A program made the position numbers and the translations under genes. Below the pieces are notes generated by a model. That model saw only the letters and a list, made by a program, of their open reading frames with translations, did no database searches and had not been told where the DNA came from. This document shows, piece after piece, positions 1-4,665 of a stretch of 7,488 nucleotides of DNA; within the stretch, counting starts at the first letter, position 1, and each line of letters starts with the position of its first letter. This stretch comes from CAZDDW01 sp964480695 (GTDB taxonomy: Bacteria; Patescibacteriota; Patescibacteriia; UBA9934; CAZDDW01): the NCBI GenBank assembly GCA_964480695.1, contig CAYZPO010000050.1:1-7488 (forward strand), written 5' to 3'.

Positions 1-1
1 T

Positions 2-466
2 GTTGCCACTGTCGTTGCTAGTCGACTGATCGACCCGGTCTTTGAATGGATCGGCTTTATTTTTGGTGGTGGCACCTGGGGGCGGATCATCGTTTTTATA
101 ATCATTTTCTTGATTATCACTAAACTGGTTGGTCTATTGTTTACGGTCGTGGAAAAAATTTGGTCCATTGTTCCGTTTGGTAAATCACTAGACCGACTGT
201 TGGGCCTGGTCTTTGGATTTTTGGAAGGAGTGATTGTGATCGGAGTAATTTTGTATTTTGCACTACAATATTTACCAGAAGAAGGTATTCGCTCAGCCTT
301 GGAAATGTCAGCTGTGTCTGATTATTTGCTCATGGTCGCGGACAATATTCAGGTCTTGTTGCCAGAGGCGCTACGACAAGCTAGCGAAGCTGCTCAAAAT
401 GTCGAACTGCCTGACGTTAACCTTCCAGAAGTAGATGTTAACATCGAGATCAATCCGACCGAATAG
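2..466 (+). CDS. CvpA-family integral membrane protein, 5' end missing
   Basis: The reading frame is open from the window edge to a TAG stop at 464-466, giving 154 visible codons; the true start lies upstream. An internal TTG at 110 is in frame but falls inside a hydrophobic helix, so it is not a believable start. The visible part has about three hydrophobic segments: one near bases 50-70, one at 90-150 rich in Ile/Phe/Leu, and one around 205-275 (LLGLVFGFLEGVIVIGVIL). Between them is the loop VPFGKSLDRLLG, and the pattern of segments, a VPxG..DR-type loop and another Gly-rich helix resembles CvpA (colicin V production) proteins. These are small inner-membrane proteins of poorly defined function. 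The C-terminal 60 residues are soluble and end in an acidic segment with repeated Pro-Asp/Glu-Val units. The gene ends 2 bases before tatD, so the two are probably cotranscribed. The family call is by pattern only. Confidence 0.7.
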   Translation, partial: VATVVASRLIDPVFEWIGFIFGGGTWGRIIVFIIIFLIITKLVGLLFTVVEKIWSIVPFGKSLDRLLGLVFGFLEGVIVIGVILYFALQYLPEEGIRSALEMSAVSDYLLMVADNIQVLLPEALRQASEAAQNVELPDVNLPEVDVNIEINPTE

Positions 467-468
467 TT

Positions 469-1353
469 ATGAAGCTGATCGACACACACTGTCACGTAAA
501 TTTCCATGCTTACAAAGAAGATGCAGAAGAAGTAATCCGGCGTTCCTTGGACGCCGGTATCTTCATGATTAACGTTGGCTCGCAAAGTACAACCAGTGAA
601 GTAGCGGTTGAGCAGGCGCGACAGTACGATGGTATGTGGGCCGCGATTGGTTTACACCCGAATCATTTGCACGAGCAAGAGTTCACTGACCCTAATGAGG
701 CAGCGGCTGCAGCCACGGTCAAGACGCGGTGCGAGATTTTTGATCCTGAGTTTTATCGACAACTGGCACAGGATCCTAAGGTGGTCGCGATCGGTGAGTT
801 CGGGCTTGATTATTTTCATCTTCCCGAAGGGAGTGACGCCCGTAAGGGCGTTATCGAGAAGCAGAAAGACACGATGCGCCAGCAGTTAGATCTGGCTCAC
901 GAGCTGGATCTGCCAGTAATCATCCACAGTCGTGACTCGCATGCTGACCAGATCAAACTTCTCAGCGAACTTGTTCGCGTTGGAAAATTATCTCGCCGCG
1001 GAGTTATCCATTGTTTCACTGGCACGTTAGAGGAAGCTGAAAAATATTTTGAACTTGGTTTCCTAATCTCGTTTACTGGAATAATTTGCTTCCCTCCAAA
1101 AGGGAGTGACGCCCGTAAGGGCGTTAAATTGACTGAGATCCAAAAAGTTGTCCGTGATGTACCGTTAGACAAAATCATGGTCGAAACTGATGCTCCATAT
1201 CTAGCTCCACCACCACATCGTGGCAAGCGGAATGAGCCGGCATATGTGGTTCATGTGGCTGAGAAGATCGCAGAGCTGAAAGGTCTCACAGTCGAAGAAG
1301 TGGCTCAGGCCACAAACGAGAATGCAATGAAGTTATTCAGAATCGAGTTTTAA
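469..1353 (+). CDS. tatD: TatD-family metal-dependent hydrolase (DNase), with two hairpin-repeat insertions
   Basis: This 294-residue protein belongs to the TatD family of cytoplasmic, TIM-barrel, metal-dependent nucleases. Metal-site motifs are all visible: DTHCH at 5-9 (His7, His9), AIGEFGLD at 107-114 (Glu110), IIHSRD at 151-156 (His153), IHCFTG at 180-185 (His181) and ETDAPYL at 239-245 (Asp241). The catalytic set is complete, so the enzyme is probably active. Family members usually have about 255-265 residues. Part of the excess is an identical octapeptide, GSDARKGV, at 121-128 and again at 212-219. It is encoded by two exact copies of a palindromic DNA repeat. The first copy follows GLDYFH and the second follows SFTGIICF; both are loops after barrel strands where relatives are shorter. 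The ATG at 469 gives the canonical TatD N-terminus and lies 2 bases after the upstream stop, with no obvious Shine-Dalgarno. The gene converges on the minus-strand gene ending at 1506. Confidence 0.95.
   Translation: MKLIDTHCHVNFHAYKEDAEEVIRRSLDAGIFMINVGSQSTTSEVAVEQARQYDGMWAAIGLHPNHLHEQEFTDPNEAAAAATVKTRCEIFDPEFYRQLAQDPKVVAIGEFGLDYFHLPEGSDARKGVIEKQKDTMRQQLDLAHELDLPVIIHSRDSHADQIKLLSELVRVGKLSRRGVIHCFTGTLEEAEKYFELGFLISFTGIICFPPKGSDARKGVKLTEIQKVVRDVPLDKIMVETDAPYLAPPPHRGKRNEPAYVVHVAEKIAELKGLTVEEVAQATNENAMKLFRIEF
827..853 (+). repeat. GNRA-loop hairpin repeat, copy 1, inside tatD
   Basis: This 27-base element has the core ACGCCC-GTAA-GGGCGT at 836-851, a perfect 6-bp stem closing a GTAA loop (GUAA in RNA, a GNRA tetraloop). 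It is preceded by AAGGGAGTG. The same 27 bases occur at 1100-1126, exactly 273 bases (91 codons) downstream and in the same reading frame. The copy encodes most of the peptide EGSDARKGV. Confidence 0.9.
1100..1126 (+). repeat. GNRA-loop hairpin repeat, copy 2, inside tatD
   Basis: This is identical over 27 bases to 827-853, with the hairpin core ACGCCC-GTAA-GGGCGT at 1109-1124. It encodes KGSDARKGV in the same frame as copy 1. Sequence on either side of the two copies is unrelated, which argues for two insertions of a mobile or spreading element and against duplication of a protein segment. Confidence 0.9.
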
Positions 1354-1370
1354 AAAGTCAGATAAATTGT

Positions 1371-1403
1371 AAAGGACGCTGCTCGAGTGAGTCAGCGTCC
1401 TTT
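1371..1403. terminator. Hairpin terminator between convergent genes, probably bidirectional
   Basis: A perfect 11-bp inverted repeat, AAAGGACGCTG (1371-1381) and CAGCGTCCTTT (1393-1403), encloses an 11-base loop. It starts 18 bases after the tatD stop. Read on the plus strand the stem ends in three T with little T-tract beyond; read on the minus strand it is followed by TTTACAATTTAT. It therefore probably serves both tatD and the minus-strand gene. Confidence 0.75.
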
Positions 1404-1419
1404 GACGTTGGATTGGTTT

Positions 1420-1436
1420 GCGAGCGGACTGCTCGC
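1420..1436. repeat. Short intergenic hairpin next to the GNRA repeat
   Basis: GCGAGC (1420-1425) and GCTCGC (1431-1436) form a 6-bp stem with the loop GGACT. It ends 3 bases before the diverged GNRA hairpin at 1440, so the two may form one compound intergenic element. No function is evident. Confidence 0.5.
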
Positions 1437-1439
1437 TGA

Positions 1440-1466
1440 GGGAGAGACGTCCGTGAGGACGTCCCT
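1440..1466. repeat. GNRA-loop hairpin repeat, diverged intergenic copy 3
   Basis: This element aligns without gaps to the tatD copies over about 23 bases, with the same GGGAG.GACG lead. Its core is ACGTCC-GTGA-GGACGT (1447-1462), a perfect stem with a GTGA loop, again GNRA. Against copies 1 and 2 one stem pair has changed from C-G to T-A on both sides, and the loop changed only at the R position. The right arm continues with CCC, which could pair with the leading GGG around a small internal loop. It lies between the terminator and the end of the minus-strand gene. Confidence 0.75.
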
Positions 1467-1505
1467 GGGGGAAGGAACGTTGGTGGGTTGCTGGGGGGGG
1501 TGAGA

Positions 1506-3038
1506 CTACCGGTTACCGACGCTGTCGTCCGGTTCCTCACCGTCACCGGACTCGGAGTTGTCCTCGTCGTCCTCGGCAGCATCGTCGACCGACTCGAGCT
1601 CGAGCTCCTCCTCGGTCTGGTCGTCGGAGCTCTCGTCACCGTCCGTGGAGTCCACGTCCGGCTCGTTGTCGTTGGAGTCGGCACCTGAGTCGTCCTCGCC
1701 GGAACCGTCGCCGTTGAGCTCCTCCAGCATGCCGTCGAGGTTGGCCTCGAAGTCGGTCTCGCCGTCGCCGGACTCGTCCGCGGAACCCGCGGGCTCCTCG
1801 TCCTCGTCGGCCTCGAACAGGCAGACCTTCTCGGCCGCGAGGATGAGGCGCTCGCGCAGGGCCACGGTCAGCTTGACCTCGACCTTGGCTGCCTCGGCCA
1901 CAGCACCGAAGGTCTGGTTGACGCTGGACTTCTTGGCCGGACTCTTCCTCATGCCGAGCAGCTCCTTGACCCTGGCCCGGATCTGGCTGACCGACGGCTC
2001 TTCGTCCGGGATGATGCCCAGAACGTTCCGGGCCGTCAGGGTGAAGTGCACGTCGCCGTCGTCGTCGATGACCCAGATCTGCCCCACAGCGAGCTCACCC
2101 GGGGCGAGCATGGCCTTCTGGGCCGCCCTGACCAACTGCTTCCACTGCTTCCACGTGATCTTGCGACCCTCGAAGCCATGGTTGCGCAGGGTGGTCATGA
2201 CCGGGTCAGGATTGTCACGCGACATCATGTGAGCGTTCAGCTCTGTGTCCGGGATGGCCAGCAGCTTTGCCACAGCGTCACGGATCACGTCGGCCGGCGT
2301 GTGCTCGAGCAGCCGCTCCTTGCCCATCTCGTTGGTTCCGTACAGGCCGAGCAGCTGTGCCGCCGGGACCTGAGTGGAATGGATCTTGGGCTTGAAGACG
2401 TGCATCGGCGCAGCGGTCGTGGAGCTCCTGGCCGTGCGTCCCTGAGACCGAGCGATGTCAGCATCCCCGGCCGGTCGGGCAAACACGACCCCCCAGCACT
2501 GCTGGATGGTACACTTCACCTTCTGGCCCGGCTTGGGATCCTCACGAACACCGGCGTCCGAGAGGTAGATCGTCTTGCGATGACCGATAGTGGTCTCGAG
2601 CGAGTCCACATCCTTGCCCCTTACCCTGCGGGACCCCTTCTTGAAGGCCAAGTCCATCACCGGATTGCCTTCGATCTCGTTGGCCAGGGGCAAGAACTCC
2701 GGCTCCCGCTCGGCGTACCGACAGGCGACCACGTTGGCGATGTCCGCAGGCAGGAAGCGTCGGTTCTCCTCCTTGCCCAGGTGGGCACCGACGTAGACCG
2801 GGATGCTCACCCCGGCGTTCAGCTTCAGACCGCGGGCCGACAACAGGTGCACCGGCTTACCGTTGACCTCGATGAACCCGCCAGTCTTCACTTCGGCGGA
2901 CTCGATGAACAGGAGGTCGTTGCCACGGATCTTCCGTGTGTTGTTGCCACCCAACCTCTCGTCCGGCATGCGGCAGCCGTACCGATGGAAAATGGTGGCG
3001 GTATCGTTCCTGAGTGCCTTGGTGTCCTGATCGTTCAT
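1506..3038 (-). CDS. Hypothetical 510-residue protein with a long acidic C-terminal tail
   Basis: I do not recognise this protein. The ATG at 3038 is preceded by a strong Shine-Dalgarno (GAGGAGG, 5 bases away), and the frame runs to TAG at 1508-1506. Residues about 1-405 are mixed in composition and look folded and soluble, with no signal peptide or membrane helix. Local landmarks include FHRYGCRMPDERLGGNN near the N-terminus, a stretch around KPGQKVKCTIQQCWGVVFARP that might be a small beta-barrel strand pair, and the tryptophan-bearing segment KITWKQWKQLVRAAQKAM. The last 104 residues, from LFEADEDEEP, are low-complexity: 47 are Asp or Glu and the only basic residue is the final Arg. Codons are strongly biased to G/C endings (GAG, GAC, CTC, GTC), unlike the flanking genes. 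It diverges from the gene at 3312 and shares its promoter architecture. High expression, recent transfer, or both could explain the composition. Confidence 0.85.
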   Translation of the reverse strand: MNDQDTKALRNDTATIFHRYGCRMPDERLGGNNTRKIRGNDLLFIESAEVKTGGFIEVNGKPVHLLSARGLKLNAGVSIPVYVGAHLGKEENRRFLPADIANVVACRYAEREPEFLPLANEIEGNPVMDLAFKKGSRRVRGKDVDSLETTIGHRKTIYLSDAGVREDPKPGQKVKCTIQQCWGVVFARPAGDADIARSQGRTARSSTTAAPMHVFKPKIHSTQVPAAQLLGLYGTNEMGKERLLEHTPADVIRDAVAKLLAIPDTELNAHMMSRDNPDPVMTTLRNHGFEGRKITWKQWKQLVRAAQKAMLAPGELAVGQIWVIDDDGDVHFTLTARNVLGIIPDEEPSVSQIRARVKELLGMRKSPAKKSSVNQTFGAVAEAAKVEVKLTVALRERLILAAEKVCLFEADEDEEPAGSADESGDGETDFEANLDGMLEELNGDGSGEDDSGADSNDNEPDVDSTDGDESSDDQTEEELELESVDDAAEDDEDNSESGDGEEPDDSVGNR

Positions 3039-3043
3039 GATGT

Positions 3044-3050
3044 CCTCCTC
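3044..3050 (-). promoter_or_regulatory. Strong Shine-Dalgarno site for the 510-residue protein
   Basis: On the minus strand GAGGAGG lies 5 bases before the ATG at 3038. It fixes the start and contrasts with the ATPase genes in this window, which lack such a site. Confidence 0.85.
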
Positions 3051-3118
3051 AGACGTGATTGACGGCCCTAGAAGGACCGATTTCGGGTTTTGTGAACGGT
3101 TCTTTCTCTATGCAAGGC

Positions 3119-3149
3119 AATAGGCAGAGCCTATTAGCCAAGGGGCTAA
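3119..3149. repeat. Two adjoining palindromes in the minus-strand leader and start region
   Basis: AATAGGC-AGA-GCCTATT (3119-3135) is a perfect 7-bp inverted repeat. It abuts TTAGCC-AAGG-GGCTAA (3134-3149), a perfect 6-bp inverted repeat that overlaps the -10 and predicted start site of the minus-strand promoter. They could be operator sites or form hairpins in the 5' leader. The sequence alone does not decide. Confidence 0.5.
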
Positions 3150-3176
3150 AATAACACAAATTTCAGACTTTGTCAA
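3148..3176 (-). promoter_or_regulatory. Sigma70-type promoter for the 510-residue protein gene
   Basis: On the minus strand the -35 box TTGACA (3176-3171) and the -10 box TATTTT (3153-3148) are separated by 17 bases. A TGT directly before the -10 makes it an extended -10 promoter. Transcription should begin near 3140, giving a leader of about 100 bases. Its layout matches the plus-strand promoter at 3199-3227. Confidence 0.8.
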
Positions 3177-3186
3177 GCTTTGACAA
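3170..3186. promoter_or_regulatory. Palindrome over the minus-strand -35 box, possible operator
   Basis: TTGTCAA-GCT-TTGACAA is a perfect 7-bp inverted repeat around a 3-base centre. Its left arm contains the minus-strand -35 hexamer. A third copy of the half-site, TTGACAA, starts at 3199 and contains the plus-strand -35. A protein bound here could affect both promoters, although some of the symmetry arises simply from placing two -35 boxes back to back. Confidence 0.45.
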
Positions 3187-3198
3187 TAGGAATTTGGC

Positions 3199-3227
3199 TT
3201 GACAAAGCCATTTTTTTATGCTATATT
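3199..3227 (+). promoter_or_regulatory. Sigma70-type promoter for the 273-residue protein gene
   Basis: A consensus -35 TTGACA (3199-3204), a 17-base spacer and TATATT (3222-3227) with a preceding TGC (extended -10) make a very strong predicted promoter. Transcription should start near 3234, in the sequence CTCCTTGGC. This gives a leader of about 77 bases. Confidence 0.85.
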
Positions 3228-3298
3228 GGCTCCTTGGCAAAATGTCACAAAACCACAAAAATAAACAACGATCCGGCTCTTTGAGCAATAGGTATACT

Positions 3299-3303
3299 GG
3301 AGG
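3299..3303 (+). promoter_or_regulatory. Strong Shine-Dalgarno site for the 273-residue protein
   Basis: GGAGG lies 8 bases before the ATG at 3312, which supports that start. Confidence 0.8.
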
Positions 3304-3311
3304 ATTCAATC

Positions 3312-4133
3312 ATGGCTGATCTTACTCAAGCCCAACAGGATCAGGTCAAGGCTGCGGTGGCGGCCTACCTTCCGGGTCAGGTCATAGACGATCCGGGATG
3401 GCAGGTCGGGGAAGACCCGGCCGGAAAGATCCTAAACACCAACACTGGCAAGACCTACCTAACCGATCTGTGCCAGCAGCTCGGGATCGATGATGACACC
3501 AAGGAGGCCATCTCGACCCTGTTCGGCGACACCCAGGATGCCTTGGATGACGATGATTACGGCGACACAGCGGACGAGGTCAAAAGGTATCTCCTGGACG
3601 AGGACAGCTTCGACAACGAAGCTGATATCAACCAGATGGCCCTGGAGTGGTACCTCAAGGGGATCGTGGACAACGATCCAGCAGTGATCGCTGCCAGGGA
3701 AAGGAATGCTGGCGGAGATGCTGCTCTGGCCGCAGCAATCGAGCGGGATCGTCAGCGGGCTGCTGCCCTGAACCAGACCACCGACGACACCCCACCGGAG
3801 GAGGAGATCGAGGGCAGCGAGAGTGATCAACGGCCGACACGCCAGTTCGTGACCCCGACACAGCCAAACAGCCCAGGTACACTGCGAAGCTATCCCGGCT
3901 ACGCGGAAAAGTGGGTAATCATGAAGATGATTATCAACAACCTGAGTCAGGAGTCCTACCGTCGTTCGCTGGAGAGCAATTTGACCAACCTGCTCAAGGC
4001 TGGTGGAGCCGGTCACTTCCGGGGCTGGCCCCAACAGATCCGTGATCGAATGACCAAGGACATCGGTGCATATCAACGTGGCCATCACCCCGAACAGCTG
4101 GCCGCGGCTGCTGCCGACACCGACAACGCCTAG
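3312..4133 (+). CDS. Hypothetical 273-residue acidic protein
   Basis: I do not recognise this protein. The start is fixed by GGAGG at 3299-3303 and a consensus promoter upstream; the stop is TAG at 4131-4133. It has no signal peptide or membrane helix, so it is probably cytoplasmic. The N-terminal 150 residues are acidic and rich in Asp, with the run ALDDDDYGDTADEV near residue 77. A region rich in Ala and charged residues follows (about 120-153, AALAAAIERDRQRAAAL), then a Pro/Thr/Glu-rich linker (about 154-195). The C-terminal 75 residues are more basic and look folded, with KWVIMKMIINNLSQESYRRS followed by FRGWPQQIRDRM. GC is intermediate between the ATPase genes and the divergent partner. 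The divergent arrangement and matched promoters suggest the two proteins act in the same process, which is inference. The gene ends in its own strong terminator. Confidence 0.85.
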   Translation: MADLTQAQQDQVKAAVAAYLPGQVIDDPGWQVGEDPAGKILNTNTGKTYLTDLCQQLGIDDDTKEAISTLFGDTQDALDDDDYGDTADEVKRYLLDEDSFDNEADINQMALEWYLKGIVDNDPAVIAARERNAGGDAALAAAIERDRQRAAALNQTTDDTPPEEEIEGSESDQRPTRQFVTPTQPNSPGTLRSYPGYAEKWVIMKMIINNLSQESYRRSLESNLTNLLKAGGAGHFRGWPQQIRDRMTKDIGAYQRGHHPEQLAAAAADTDNA

Positions 4134-4145
4134 CACCTTCCCATG

Positions 4146-4193
4146 ATGTCGTTTACGAACGACGTGACCCACCTCTACTCGCGTTTCTGCGAG
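4146..4193 (+). other. Two small hairpins in the 3' untranslated region
   Basis: GTCGTT-TACG-AACGAC (4148-4163) forms a 6-bp stem, extendable by a G-T and an A-T pair to 4146-4165, with a TACG loop. CTCGC (4178-4182) and GCGAG (4189-4193) form a second 5-bp stem. Both lie between the stop of the 273-residue gene and its terminator. The stretch may be a structured 3' UTR or part of a small RNA; no known RNA family was recognised. Confidence 0.4.
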
Positions 4194-4208
4194 AACTCCC
4201 ACACGCTC

Positions 4209-4250
4209 CACCGCTCAACAGGACTCCTGTTCGAGCGGTGCTTGCTTTTT
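4209..4250 (+). terminator. Strong rho-independent terminator after the 273-residue gene
   Basis: CACCGCTC (4209-4216) pairs with GAGCGGTG (4233-4240). Inside it AACAGG (4217-4222) pairs with CCTGTT (4226-4231) around ACT, leaving one bulged C. The 14-bp stem is followed by CTTGCTTTTT. It separates the island from the ATPase operon promoter. Confidence 0.92.
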
Positions 4251-4277
4251 GAGTAGATTTATCCAGAAAAATTTCTC

Positions 4278-4306
4278 TTGACCATTTTAAGCTGCGGGTA
4301 TATACT
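4278..4306 (+). promoter_or_regulatory. Sigma70-type promoter of the V/A-ATPase operon
   Basis: TTGACC (4278-4283), a 17-base spacer and TATACT (4301-4306) lie just after the terminator and 31 bases before the first operon gene. The predicted start near 4313 gives a short leader of about 25 bases with no clear Shine-Dalgarno. Confidence 0.8.
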
Positions 4307-4337
4307 ATGGTCGTCTTTTTCAAATCTTGTAAAAATT

Positions 4338-4664
4338 ATGTCAAATAACGACAATATCGAGCTCATCAAACAGGCTGAGACCAAAGCTGACAGCCAAATC
4401 GCCCAAGCTCACGAAACAGCTACTAAGAAACGGAACGAAGTTGATGAGAAAAACTCCGCTAAATTAGCGCAAATTTCCGATAGTTTAAGTTCAGAACGCA
4501 GCAGCGTGGCTGATAAGATTCAAAAACAGGCCACTGAATTCAAGGATCAAGTGGCTTCAGAGCTTAAAAAAGATTTGACCAACATTAAAAAGGGTTCAGA
4601 GGGACGTGTTAAAAAAGCAGTAACTCTAGTCCTGGATCGGTTCAACGAATATGTCGGTCAGTAA
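4338..4664 (+). CDS. V/A-type ATPase peripheral-stalk subunit H/G (AhaH/NtpF-like)
   Basis: This 108-residue protein is hydrophilic and almost wholly helical, with Lys/Glu/Ala/Gln heptad-like spacing from about residue 8 to 90, as expected for a coiled coil. In V/A-type ATPases the H (G) subunit pairs with subunit E to form the peripheral stalk that ties the catalytic head to subunit I. Length, first position before subunit I, and the N-terminal IKQAETKADSQIAQA pattern all fit. The call rests largely on context because coiled coils diverge fast. The ATG at 4338 is chosen; an in-frame TTG at 4278 is actually the -35 box of the promoter and would lie upstream of the transcript. No Shine-Dalgarno is evident. 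The stop is one base before the preferred start of subunit I. Confidence 0.8.
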   Translation: MSNNDNIELIKQAETKADSQIAQAHETATKKRNEVDEKNSAKLAQISDSLSSERSSVADKIQKQATEFKDQVASELKKDLTNIKKGSEGRVKKAVTLVLDRFNEYVGQ

Positions 4665-4665
4665 A

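Larger units (their letters stand above)
1354..1505. other. Convergent intergenic spacer
   Basis: Apart from the terminator and two hairpins listed separately, the spacer holds a G-rich plus strand from 1467 to 1500, with a run of five G, several GG/GGG groups and a run of eight G ending five bases before the end of the minus-strand gene. No gene is seen here. Confidence 0.6.

Noticed and set aside
608..889. Alternative-frame plus-strand open frame inside tatD
   Set aside because: It lies wholly within the well-supported tatD gene, is Arg/Ser-rich and has no initiation signals.
1420..1466. CRISPR-like array formed by the hairpins and tatD repeats
   Set aside because: Only three copies exist, two are 273 bases apart inside a conserved gene, and no regular spacer length or cas gene is present.
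1558..2232. Plus-strand frame encoding a Ser-rich protein
   Set aside because: The serine runs are the reverse complement of the GAG/GAC codons of the acidic tail. The minus-strand frame has the real start signals.
2046..3062. Long plus-strand open frame of 338 codons opposite the 510-residue gene
   Set aside because: It is an antisense shadow created by high GC and regular codon bias. It has no promoter or Shine-Dalgarno, its product is His/Leu/Arg-rich without domain character, and it would run into the minus-strand control region.
3293..3298. TATACT as a second -10 box for the 273-residue gene
   Set aside because: No -35-like hexamer lies 16-18 bases upstream, and a start from here would remove the Shine-Dalgarno from the transcript.
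3459..4211. Minus-strand frame of 250 codons opposite the 273-residue gene
   Set aside because: It would start inside the terminator stem region and has no start signals. The plus-strand gene has a promoter, a Shine-Dalgarno and a terminator.
4278..4337. Upstream TTG start extending subunit H/G by 20 residues
   Set aside because: The TTG is the -35 hexamer of the operon promoter and lies before the predicted transcript start.
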